A DNA stretch of 64,000 nucleotides from Marinobacterium lacunae (lineage in GTDB: Bacteria; Pseudomonadota; Gammaproteobacteria; Pseudomonadales; Balneatricaceae): positions 1 through 64,000 of the forward strand of contig NZ_JMQN01000040.1 of the NCBI RefSeq assembly GCF_000705555.1, read 5' to 3'. Below are positions 36,848-44,819 of this stretch, piece after piece. The notes under the pieces are model-generated. The model was not told the DNA's origin, did no database searches, and was given only the letters and a program-made list of their open reading frames with translations. A program made the translations under genes and the position numbers. How positions within the stretch are numbered: position 1 is the stretch's first letter; each line of letters starts with the position of its first letter.

Positions 36848-38068
36848 ATGGAATCCAAAGCCCTTACCAATAATACAGGTCTAGCCATTCCTGGATTCGT
36901 CTTTCTATTGGCGGCCCTGACGGCACTGGCGCCGCTTGCCACTGACGCCTATCTGCCGGCAATCCCCACAATAGCGAAGGCCCTCGGCCGCCCGATTCCT
37001 GATGTTGAGCTTTCGATCAGTTTCTTTCTGGCCGGTTTTTCACTCGGACAGCTTTTCGGCGGCCCCTTCTCCGATCATTTTGGCCGCCGTATCGGCATAT
37101 TCTTTGGCTTGAGCCTGTTCATCACCGGCTCGCTGGCAATCACCTTTACACCATCAATCGAGTGGCTCTGGTTTTTTAGGGTGATACAAGCACTAGGCGG
37201 CGGGATAACCGTGGTCAATACACCGGCGATCGTACGTGACCTCTCAAGTGGGAGCGAGAGTGCCCGCACCATGTCCCAGATGGCGGTGATCCTGATGCTG
37301 GCGCCACTGCTGGCCCCCGTACTCGGCAGTTTGATTCTGCAGATTCTGAACTGGCAGATGATCTTTGGATTACTGCTGGTCTACAGCTGCGTTCTCGCTA
37401 TTGTCATCTACCGCGTACTGCCGGAGACCCGCCAGATTCAAACCAACAGGCCCAGCGCCTTGCGCCGTTACTGGATGGTACTGCGCAACCGTCACGCACT
37501 GGGCTATCTGTTCTCGGCCTGTTTCGGTTATGGCAGCCTGTTCGCGTTCATTACCGGCTCACCATCGGTCTATATGGGATATTTCGAACTGAGCGAATCC
37601 ACCTATCCACTGGCGTTCGGCGTCAATGTGATCGCCCTGGTGCTAATGAATAAGGTCAATATCCAGCTTTTAGGTAGCCACAATCCACGTTCACTGCTAT
37701 TGGCCGGACAACTGATTCAGGCCGCGGCCGGCGCAGTGCTGTTCGGTTACGTATTCCTGTCTGAGACGATACAGCTCCAGTTTTTTATACCGTTGGTCAT
37801 ATTGTTCTTTGGCTGCCACGGATTGGTAAACGCCAACTCCATGGCCGGCATTACCGATCTGTTTCCCACCAACAGTGCGACGGCAACCGCGCTGATGGGG
37901 GCGTGCGGCTTCGCGTTTGGTGCATTTTCCGGTTCGCTTGTCGGTACGCTGTATGACGGCACCCCACTGCCGATGGCGCTGGTGATGTTTGCCTGCGCGT
38001 TACTGGCTCCAGCGCTGCGCCTGCTGCTACAGCTGGGCCCGCAGCCCGAATCGGCCGCGCGCAATTAA
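36848..38068 (+). CDS. Bcr/CflA-family drug-resistance MFS exporter
   Basis: 406 residues with twelve predicted membrane helices. The N-terminus shows LAPLATDAYLPAIPTIA, the Bcr/CflA signature with the conserved Asp in the first helix, and GQLFGGPFSDHFGRRIGIFF in loop 2-3 is the MFS motif. Members export drugs such as bicyclomycin, chloramphenicol or sulfonamides, and also peptides, with proton antiport; the substrate here is unknown. GGAG lies about ten bases before the ATG. It is the likely target of the divergent TetR-type regulator. Confidence 0.92.
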   Translation: MESKALTNNTGLAIPGFVFLLAALTALAPLATDAYLPAIPTIAKALGRPIPDVELSISFFLAGFSLGQLFGGPFSDHFGRRIGIFFGLSLFITGSLAITFTPSIEWLWFFRVIQALGGGITVVNTPAIVRDLSSGSESARTMSQMAVILMLAPLLAPVLGSLILQILNWQMIFGLLLVYSCVLAIVIYRVLPETRQIQTNRPSALRRYWMVLRNRHALGYLFSACFGYGSLFAFITGSPSVYMGYFELSESTYPLAFGVNVIALVLMNKVNIQLLGSHNPRSLLLAGQLIQAAAGAVLFGYVFLSETIQLQFFIPLVILFFGCHGLVNANSMAGITDLFPTNSATATALMGACGFAFGAFSGSLVGTLYDGTPLPMALVMFACALLAPALRLLLQLGPQPESAARN

Positions 38069-38125
38069 GACTTCTTTAAGCAAATCGAGTTAGACTGACG
38101 CATCGTTTCATGGATGCTTTAAGCG

Positions 38126-38794
38126 ATGAAGGCACTGCTCGTTGAAGATGATCCCCTGCTCGGTCAGGGGCTGCATAACGCACTTAAACAACACAAGGTT
38201 CCAGCGGAGTGGGTCACCACCGCTGCCGAGGCGCAGGCAGCACTTCGCAGCTCGGACTTTGACGTTTTAGTTTTGGACCTCGGCCTGCCTGATCAGGACG
38301 GCATCGAACTGCTCAGAACCCTACGCAATAACGGCCAGCAGCTCCCAGTGCTGATTCTGACAGCGCGAGACGGCATCAGCGAACGGGTAAAGGGCCTCGA
38401 CACCGGTGCCGACGACTTCCTCGCCAAGCCCTTTGATATCGACGAACTGATGGCCCGCCTGCGCGCGCTCGTCCGGCGTAGCAGCGGCATTGCGACGCCG
38501 ACTATTACACTTGGCAACATTGAGATCATCCCCAGCCATCATCGTGTCGAGCTCTCTGGTCAGGAGGTGCCGCTCAATCGCCATGAGTATCAACTGCTGA
38601 CGCTGCTCGCTTCCAGCCCCGGCAGGGTCTTCAGCCGCGAAGCGATCATCGATCACCTCTACAGCTGGGATGAGGAGATCGAGAGCAACACCATTGAGGT
38701 ACATGTGCACCACCTGCGCCGTAAATTCGGCCGCGAACTGATCGGCACCGTGCGCGGCATCGGCTACCGTCTGGTGACGCCGGAGAGTCGATAA
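38126..38794 (+). CDS. OmpR-family response regulator (QseB/PmrA-like)
   Basis: 222 residues. The receiver has the acidic pair EDD at residues 7-9, the phosphoacceptor Asp in VLDLGLPDQDG (about residue 51) and the Lys in FLAKPFDIDEL (about residue 101). The C-terminal winged helix ends in NTIEVHVHHLRRKFG and VRGIGYRL. Its coding region is followed after one base by the histidine kinase gene, so the pair is an operon. The closest functional relatives by motif are QseB/PmrA/TctD types, which sense cations, organic acids or envelope state. No direct target was read from the sequence. Confidence 0.92.
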   Translation: MKALLVEDDPLLGQGLHNALKQHKVPAEWVTTAAEAQAALRSSDFDVLVLDLGLPDQDGIELLRTLRNNGQQLPVLILTARDGISERVKGLDTGADDFLAKPFDIDELMARLRALVRRSSGIATPTITLGNIEIIPSHHRVELSGQEVPLNRHEYQLLTLLASSPGRVFSREAIIDHLYSWDEEIESNTIEVHVHHLRRKFGRELIGTVRGIGYRLVTPESR

Positions 38795-38795
38795 G

Positions 38796-40175
38796 ATGAA
38801 ACGCTCCATCGCCCAGTACCTGATTATTGCCCTGACACTTGCGACGACGCTGCTGCTCAGTGGCGGCTATCTGGCGAGTTACCTGGACATTCTCTACGAA
38901 ACGGAAGAGGTCTACGACGCCGAGCTTGCTCAGGCTGCGCGTGTCATGGAGTCGCTGTTTATTAATCAGGATGAAGATGACACGGCGCTGCGCATTCACC
39001 TGCCGGAACAGGTGGCCACCCAGCAAACAGAAAGCAGCGATCTGGGCCACCGTTACGAGAAGAAGCTCGCATTTCAGATATGGGACGACAAGGGCCGACC
39101 ACTGCTGGGCAACAGCGACGATAGCGCGGTACTGAACTGGGATAACCGTCCAGGCTATGGCTATGAACATGATCGCCGCTGGCGCACCTTCATGCTGCAC
39201 TCCGACAGCGGGCTGTGGATCAAGGTCGGTCAGGATATGGAGATCCGCGAGGAGATCGCCGAGGAGATCAACAAGCACAATATACAGCCGTTGCTGCTGA
39301 TCATTCCGTTGCTTTGGATCCTGATCTGGCTGATCGTACGCCGGGGGCTCAAGCCTCTTGGCCGGGTATCGAGTGAGCTCTACCGCCGGGGCCCTGAATA
39401 TCTGGACCCGATCGATATCAGCTCTGCCCCCAAAGAGATCGTCGGTGTCGTCTACTCGATTAACCGACTGATGAAAGCCCTGGAGCGTTCGCTTCAGCAA
39501 CAAAAACGCTTTACCAGTAATGCCGCGCACGAGTTGCGCACGCCTCTGGCCGGCATCCGCATTCAGGCCCAGAATCTGCTTTTGAACGATGCGGACAACC
39601 TGGTCACTCAGCAGCAGATTATCAGCGGCGTAGACCGCCTCAGTCACATGGTTAATCAGCTGCTGACGCTCAGTCGACTGGAGAGCGGTGAGCGTCAGAG
39701 CCACTTCGAGCTAGTGGATATGCATGCAGCGCTTGACGGGCTTCTTCAGGACCAGCGCAGGATGATCCGTGCACGCAAACTGGAGGTCAGCCTGAGTCCG
39801 GCCCACCCCATACATGCCCGCGTAACCCCAGATTGCGTCGATATACTGCTGCGCAACCTCCTTGATAACGCGTTGCGCTATACCCCGGACGGCGGCCGGG
39901 TACAGATCGAAGTTGTACAGCAGAAAGGCGATCTGCACGTACGTATCTGTGATACGGGCCCCGGCCTCGACGACGAACAAAAGCTACGTGTATTCGACCG
40001 TTTCTATCGCGCAGCCGGACAAGACAGCGACGGTTGCGGCATCGGCCTGTCGATCGTTCAAGAGATCTGCGAACGGACCGGTTATCGCGTCGAGCTCAGC
40101 GACACACCCCTCGCGCCCCAAGGGCTGTGTGCCGAGCTGATCTGTCCAGGAGCAGCCGCCGCTGCCGCTGACTAA
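38796..40175 (+). CDS. Sensor histidine kinase, partner of the preceding regulator (QseC-like)
   Basis: 459 residues. TM1 is at about residues 8-28, then a periplasmic sensor of about 135 residues rich in acidic residues (NQDEDDTALRIHL), and TM2 is near 166-180. A HAMP-like linker follows, then the H box NAAHELRTPLAGI (about residue 246), N box NLLDNALRYTP, G1 box DTGPGL and G2 box GCGIGLSIV. All catalytic boxes are intact. The start is one base after the regulator stop. The signal is unknown. Confidence 0.93.
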   Translation: MKRSIAQYLIIALTLATTLLLSGGYLASYLDILYETEEVYDAELAQAARVMESLFINQDEDDTALRIHLPEQVATQQTESSDLGHRYEKKLAFQIWDDKGRPLLGNSDDSAVLNWDNRPGYGYEHDRRWRTFMLHSDSGLWIKVGQDMEIREEIAEEINKHNIQPLLLIIPLLWILIWLIVRRGLKPLGRVSSELYRRGPEYLDPIDISSAPKEIVGVVYSINRLMKALERSLQQQKRFTSNAAHELRTPLAGIRIQAQNLLLNDADNLVTQQQIISGVDRLSHMVNQLLTLSRLESGERQSHFELVDMHAALDGLLQDQRRMIRARKLEVSLSPAHPIHARVTPDCVDILLRNLLDNALRYTPDGGRVQIEVVQQKGDLHVRICDTGPGLDDEQKLRVFDRFYRAAGQDSDGCGIGLSIVQEICERTGYRVELSDTPLAPQGLCAELICPGAAAAAAD

Positions 40176-40192
40176 GCGCTAAAACATGATGC

Positions 40193-42466
40193 TCAAGCCA
40201 GTTCGAGCGCATCGGCAACAGGTTCGGCACGCGATTGATCAACATACCGCGCGTTGGCGATAAACTCCTCCCCCCAGCGGCGAATATCGTAATAGCTGAC
40301 AATATCGAACAATTCACGCATACGCGTTGACGCCTCGTTGGGCGGCATAATCAACGCCTGATAGCAGCGCTCCACCAGATCCTGAGTATCATGCGGGTTG
40401 GTCAGCAAGGCCCCATGCAGCTCCGCCGCCGCTCCGGTGAACTCGGAGAGCACCAGACGCCCCATGCAATGACTCAACCCCTGAGTGGCCACATACTCCT
40501 TGGCCACCAGATTGAGCCCATCACGCAGGGGCGTGATCCACATGACATCGGCACGCTCATAAAAGCTGACAAGCTGCTGAAGCGGGAAGCCGCGATAGTA
40601 GTAATTGACCGGCGTCCACCCCACCTGCGCAAAGCGCCCGTTTATGCGCCCCACCGCCTGCTCTATATCGGCAATCAGGTCGCGGTAGACCTTTATTTCA
40701 CGCGCGGCCGGTACACAGATAATAACCAGCGTGACATCGTTATGCAGCTCCGGATGCTGCTCCAGCAGACGCTCGTAGGCGACCAGCTTCTGCAACACCC
40801 CCTTGGTATAATCGAGCCGCTCGACCGACAGTATCACCCGTCGCTCACTACCCAGTTCATCTTGCAACAGACGGGTCTGCTTCTGGGCCGCCCGCGAAGC
40901 AAGGGCCTGTTTCATGCGCTCGATATCCAGCCCAACCGGATTGGCCCCCAGACGAATGGTGCGCTGATCAGTCTCGATCTCGACCGTCATCTCACCGAGG
41001 CCCGCCGCACAGCCATAGGTCAGAAAACGCGGCGCACAGTTCTGCCGCTCCTGAACCTTAAACGGCACAACACCGCGTACCACATCAACAAAGTTCTCGA
41101 CCTGACGCGGAATATGAAAGCCCACGTAATCGCACTGCAACAGGCTGCCGACGATTTCACGTCGCCAGGGCACCACGTTAAAGATGTCGGCTGACGGAAA
41201 GTGGGTATGGTGGAAGAATGCGATTCGCAGATCGGGGCGGCGCTCACGTAGATACGCCGGCACCATCCAGAGGTTGTAATCGTGAATCCAGACCAGAGCC
41301 CCATGCGCCGCTTCCTCGGCCGCCTTCTCGGCAAATTTGCGGTTCACATCGCAGAACACCTCCCAGTGCTCCTCCCTGAACTCGGCACGCTCCCAAAAGG
41401 TGTGGAGCATCGGCCAGAACGCTTCTTTTGAAAAACGCTTGTAGAAGATATCCACGTCGTCCTTGCTCAGGGCCACACGTGAGCAGATCAGATTAGGATA
41501 GGCCGCGTTATCGACACTGGTATGGGTGACAAACGGCTCTTCCGTGCCATCATCAATGCTCCAGGCGATCCAGGCGCCGCGGGTGCCGTCGGCAAAAAAG
41601 CTGAGCAGTGTCGGCAGTATGCCATTGGGTGAGCTATGCGGCTGACGACGCACCTTGCCCCGCTCTCTTACCTCTTCATACGGTAAACGGTGGTAGACCA
41701 TCACAAGATCGGATGTACCCGGCTTGGCACTGTCCTGCCCCTCATGGGCGACACCTCTCGGGCCGAGAAAGCCAAAATGGCTCATCGCCTCAAGAATGCC
41801 GCCACAGCCCGGCTCCTCTGCATGCAATACGCGCGCGCTCTTATTCGTGGCCTCCAGCAGCCCCCCTTCCGAGTCGCCCACGCAGACGCCCTTGAAGCGC
41901 CCATCCAGCATCGACAGATCATTCAGCGTATCGCCAGCGGTCAGCACATCGTCGATATGCTCGCCCATATAGTCGATCAACCGTGCCAGCGTTGCGCCTT
42001 TGTTGGTGCCCTTGGGGAGAAAATCCAGGTAGTAGCCAGCCGAGTACAGCAGATCGCACCCCAGCTCATCCGCCACCTTGCGTATCTCATCGGTCACGGC
42101 ATCGGGGTCGCAATACCAGGAGCAACGTCGGGCCTGAGGCACCTCCTGCCGTTTGATCGTCTCGAAACGCGCCATCGCTTCAACAATAGCGATTTCGCCA
42201 GGCCACAGCTCCTCGATCTCTTCGAGCAATTCAGACACCGGCTGCAAGGTGCTGCCATCGACAACCGTCGCACCGACATCGCAAATGATAAATTCAGGCT
42301 CGGGAATGCTGGGATCGGACAACAACGGCATGACTGCCTCAAGCCCGCGTCCGGTAACAAAGACAAGCCGTATTCCCGGGTGGGCGTTGATCAGTTGATA
42401 AAGGCGAGATCGGTTCTCAGCACTGCCGCCAAGAAAGGTACCGTCAAGGTCGGTGGCTAGAATCAT
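40193..42466 (-). CDS. ggpPS: Fused HAD phosphatase / GT20 synthase, glucosylglycerol-phosphate synthase-phosphatase type
   Basis: 757 residues from ATG at 42466 with CAGGAG eight bases upstream. The first 260 or so residues are a HAD phosphatase (ATDLDGTFLGG, VTGRGLE, LPKGTNKGATLARL, TAGDTLNDLSML). The rest is a GT20 domain with HHTHFPSADIFNVVPWRREI, CDYVGFHIPRQVENF, SVERLDYTKGV and LRDGLNLVAKEYVATQG. The phosphatase-first order and the GFHIPR stretch fit GgpPS enzymes described from Stenotrophomonas, not OtsA/OtsB. It would make glucosylglycerol from ADP- or UDP-glucose and glycerol 3-phosphate for salt tolerance. Confidence 0.85.
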   Translation of the reverse strand: MILATDLDGTFLGGSAENRSRLYQLINAHPGIRLVFVTGRGLEAVMPLLSDPSIPEPEFIICDVGATVVDGSTLQPVSELLEEIEELWPGEIAIVEAMARFETIKRQEVPQARRCSWYCDPDAVTDEIRKVADELGCDLLYSAGYYLDFLPKGTNKGATLARLIDYMGEHIDDVLTAGDTLNDLSMLDGRFKGVCVGDSEGGLLEATNKSARVLHAEEPGCGGILEAMSHFGFLGPRGVAHEGQDSAKPGTSDLVMVYHRLPYEEVRERGKVRRQPHSSPNGILPTLLSFFADGTRGAWIAWSIDDGTEEPFVTHTSVDNAAYPNLICSRVALSKDDVDIFYKRFSKEAFWPMLHTFWERAEFREEHWEVFCDVNRKFAEKAAEEAAHGALVWIHDYNLWMVPAYLRERRPDLRIAFFHHTHFPSADIFNVVPWRREIVGSLLQCDYVGFHIPRQVENFVDVVRGVVPFKVQERQNCAPRFLTYGCAAGLGEMTVEIETDQRTIRLGANPVGLDIERMKQALASRAAQKQTRLLQDELGSERRVILSVERLDYTKGVLQKLVAYERLLEQHPELHNDVTLVIICVPAAREIKVYRDLIADIEQAVGRINGRFAQVGWTPVNYYYRGFPLQQLVSFYERADVMWITPLRDGLNLVAKEYVATQGLSHCMGRLVLSEFTGAAAELHGALLTNPHDTQDLVERCYQALIMPPNEASTRMRELFDIVSYYDIRRWGEEFIANARYVDQSRAEPVADALELA

Positions 42467-42908
42467 GGTTTTGGCTCCTGTTTCGGCAAGCTCAATTCTG
42501 CGTTTGAACACCAACGGCGATGTATCAGCCGGCACTGGCTCTCAAACGCGGGCGTGTCAGATCTGCATGCACCAACACTGTGCACAGAGACAACACATTG
42601 AGATTTTGCAAAGCGGATTAAAGAGAGGAGAAGTATCAGGTATGAAGCGCGGGGATCAGGTCTAGTGGGGACTACCGGCCAAGCCAGTATAGGTAGGGAA
42701 CGCTTGAATAAAATATTATTTATAAACAAACACATAACATGATTGCGTACCGACCGTCCGACAACGACCAGCCGCGTTCATCCCGGTTGATGCATGCATA
42801 TCCGCCCTGATGGGGGAATGCCATGACAACCGCTGAAGTCGCCTCCTGATTTGCTCAGGCACACACGAGAGGTGTATGCACTACTCAATATTAAGCAATT
42901 ATCAGACC
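42467..42908. other. Promoter region of ggpPS
   Basis: About 440 bases without a supported gene. It includes an AT-rich stretch (about 42705-42740) that could hold a stress-type promoter for ggpPS, but no confident -10/-35 pair was assigned. Confidence 0.35.
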
Positions 42909-42940
42909 AGCGCCCGAAAGGCGTTAACCTTTCGGGCGCT
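42909..42940. other. Perfect 13-bp hairpin downstream of the HDOD gene
   Basis: AGCGCCCGAAAGG and its exact complement are separated by six bases (CGTTAA). It lies 27 bases after the HDOD stop codon on the minus strand. There is no T-tract on either strand, so Rho-independent termination is doubtful; mRNA end protection is an alternative. Confidence 0.55.
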
Positions 42941-42966
42941 GTAGAGACGGGTCAATCCTGTGGCTT

Positions 42967-44235
42967 TCAGGCGCTACGTGCTCGCTCTGACTCGCGCATT
43001 CTCAGACGGTATCCATTCGCCACCATCTTCCAGCTGGGCAGGTACTGCTTGGCATCGATACGTTCGATGTAGCTGTCGCTCAGCGTAGCAGTCAGATCCA
43101 GCTCGAACTCGTTTTCGATACTGGGCAACAGAGAATCCGCGATATGAACAGCACTGAGCGGTGTGAAGGTATTGCCTACGGATTCATCAGGCTCATGGTG
43201 CATCAGTACCGCTTCGACAACCTGCGGAGCAAGATTCCACATGTTGAGCAAATACGCACCGAGTTCTGCATGTGTAACCCCATACGCCATGCGCTCAACC
43301 ACATGCAGTGGCAGCTTCTTGCGCGCAGCGTATTTGATTACCTTCAGATAGCCCTGCCCCTGTTCCGCCGCCAACATCAGCATACCAATATCAAGCAGTA
43401 ATCCGGCGAGAAACGCCTGATCCTTGAGCGCCTGCCCTTTGCCGTAGGGGCTGCAAATCTCCTGAGCCAGACGCGCAACGCTCAGAGCACGCTGGTTCAT
43501 TTGGTCGAATGAAAACACCTTCCATGCTGAGGCTTCCGGATAGTGCGCATTGAGGTGTCCTGCCAGTGCAAGACCACGCACCGTGCGCACGCCTAACAGG
43601 GTGACGGCTTCGTTCAGGTTGGAGATATGGCGAGTCAAACCAAAGTAGCTTGAGTTCACCAGGCGAATGATACGCGCGGCCAGGGCAGGATCACGCTCGA
43701 CAATCGCACTGATATCGCGAGTGCTGGTACGGTCACTGCTGAGGGCGCGGCTCAGCTCATGATAAATAGCTGGGGGAGAGGGAAGCTGGCGGAAGGCGGC
43801 AAATGAGCGCACCACCTTATCGCGATACAGCTGACGGGTTACGCTGACCGTCTGCTCGACAGAATGCACGATCTCTTCGATGCTGCTGCCCTGAAAGATA
43901 TTACGGTGAACGACATCCAGTGCCTTGGCAAGGTTCGCGGCACTGAGCGGCGGAGACAGCAGAATACGGGCCGTTTTGGGTTTGGCCGATGCAACCTGCC
44001 GCAGAATACCGATCTCCCGCTCGAAACTGCTCAGCGCAGCAACAATAACGGCATCGTAACCGGTTTGCTCAAGCATGCTTAACGCAGCTCTTGCATCATC
44101 CGTCCGATCAACCTTCCAGTTGCAGCCATACTGCACCAGACCACTGGCCCAGGTGACGAATGCGGAATGCGGATCGATAAATAGAATTTTCAGCGGGTCG
44201 GACTTTGCAGGTCCGCCTGAGTCTGCCCTGTTCAT
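42967..44235 (-). CDS. HDOD-domain signalling protein with a degenerate receiver
   Basis: 422 residues. Residues about 15-130 resemble a receiver domain (LKILFIDPHSAFVTWASGL), but the phosphoacceptor position reads DAVIVAAL, lacking the Asp, so it is probably not phosphorylated. Residues about 150-345 form an HDOD domain (QLPSPPAIYHELSRAL, RIIRLVNSSYFG, AVTLLGVRTVRGLALAG, LLLDIGMLML, THAELGAYLLNMWNL). HDOD proteins lack the HD-GYP catalytic residues and act in signalling. The leader contains a c-di-GMP-I riboswitch and a terminator, so expression probably follows c-di-GMP. Confidence 0.9.
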   Translation of the reverse strand: MNRADSGGPAKSDPLKILFIDPHSAFVTWASGLVQYGCNWKVDRTDDARAALSMLEQTGYDAVIVAALSSFEREIGILRQVASAKPKTARILLSPPLSAANLAKALDVVHRNIFQGSSIEEIVHSVEQTVSVTRQLYRDKVVRSFAAFRQLPSPPAIYHELSRALSSDRTSTRDISAIVERDPALAARIIRLVNSSYFGLTRHISNLNEAVTLLGVRTVRGLALAGHLNAHYPEASAWKVFSFDQMNQRALSVARLAQEICSPYGKGQALKDQAFLAGLLLDIGMLMLAAEQGQGYLKVIKYAARKKLPLHVVERMAYGVTHAELGAYLLNMWNLAPQVVEAVLMHHEPDESVGNTFTPLSAVHIADSLLPSIENEFELDLTATLSDSYIERIDAKQYLPSWKMVANGYRLRMRESERARSA

Positions 44236-44289
44236 AATGCGCCTGTCTTTTTATTCCGTGGCGTTTTAAACAATGCCACACCGGTAATC

Positions 44290-44323
44290 AAAAGACGCTC
44301 AGAGCGAATAGAAGTTCTGAGCG
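44290..44323 (-). terminator. Attenuator-type terminator in the HDOD leader
   Basis: On the minus strand, CGCTCAGA pairs with TCTGAGCG across a 12-base loop, followed by TCTTTT. It lies between the riboswitch aptamer and the HDOD start codon, so it ends transcription before the gene. A TCTGAG copy upstream (44354-44359) could pair with the first arm and act as antiterminator. Confidence 0.8.
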
Positions 44324-44384
44324 CCGCCTGTGCAATACGGCATACTCAAGATCCTCAGAAGTCGTGGACTTGCAAGCTCACTCT

Positions 44385-44465
44385 CCTTCGACGGCCCAGC
44401 CATCCCTCGCGGGATCTGTGGCTTTGCGTCCCCCAATTACTCGGGGTTTGCCATTATCGAGAAAG
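44385..44465 (-). ncRNA. Cyclic di-GMP-I (GEMM) riboswitch aptamer
   Basis: Read on the minus strand, the core has GGCAAACC, a CCCC/GGGG hairpin, then GGACGCAAAGCCAC, a hairpin AUCCC-GCGA-GGGAU, and GGCUGGGCCGUC closing the structure. These are the conserved GEMM-I elements in the right order and spacing, and flanking UCGA and UCCUU/AAGGA segments can form the P1 stem. It sits about 150 bases upstream of the HDOD start with a terminator in between. Such riboswitches bind c-di-GMP and switch transcription or translation. Confidence 0.82.
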
Positions 44466-44677
44466 GATCTTAAAAACGTAACAAACTGGGCCATAAGCCC
44501 TATCGGTTGAACTATAGCATAACGTTGTATGAATTATAGACAATCCTTGCTCTGGATGTGACGGCTGTCAAGTATTTACCGGCGGTAAGAAGGTTATTAT
44601 GCGCCCGCATAAAGCCACAATATAAAACCGTCACCAATAGACGACGCTTAATTACAAAAAACGACCTATTATCTGAA

Positions 44678-44728
44678 CTGTTATATAACTATCACAACAC
44701 CGTAATTTAACTGTTCTTTAACTGCAAA
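44678..44728 (+). promoter_or_regulatory. PhoB-binding array (Pho boxes) upstream of phoX
   Basis: CTGTTATATAACTATCA (44678-44694) matches 15 of 17 positions of the Pho-box consensus. Seven-base units continue at exact 11-base steps: CTGTTAT, CTATCAC, CCGTAAT, CTGTTCT and CTGCAAA, starting at 44678, 44689, 44700, 44711 and 44722. The array ends about 90 bases before the phoX start. Confidence 0.78.
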
Positions 44729-44819
44729 ACATTGATTCGAGACTGTCCTCTGGCCCCCATCCCCTCTGCTGCCGGGCCTTATCCGTGTACCCCTACCCAC
44801 GAATACGAGGACTCGAAAC

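Noticed and set aside
38646-39704. 352-codon minus-strand frame opposite the histidine kinase
   Set aside because: All histidine-kinase boxes are on the plus strand, and the antisense frame shows no domain.
40193-42466. Annotation as trehalose-6-phosphate synthase/phosphatase
   Set aside because: Domain order and the GFHIPR-type donor and acceptor motifs fit glucosylglycerol-phosphate enzymes better.
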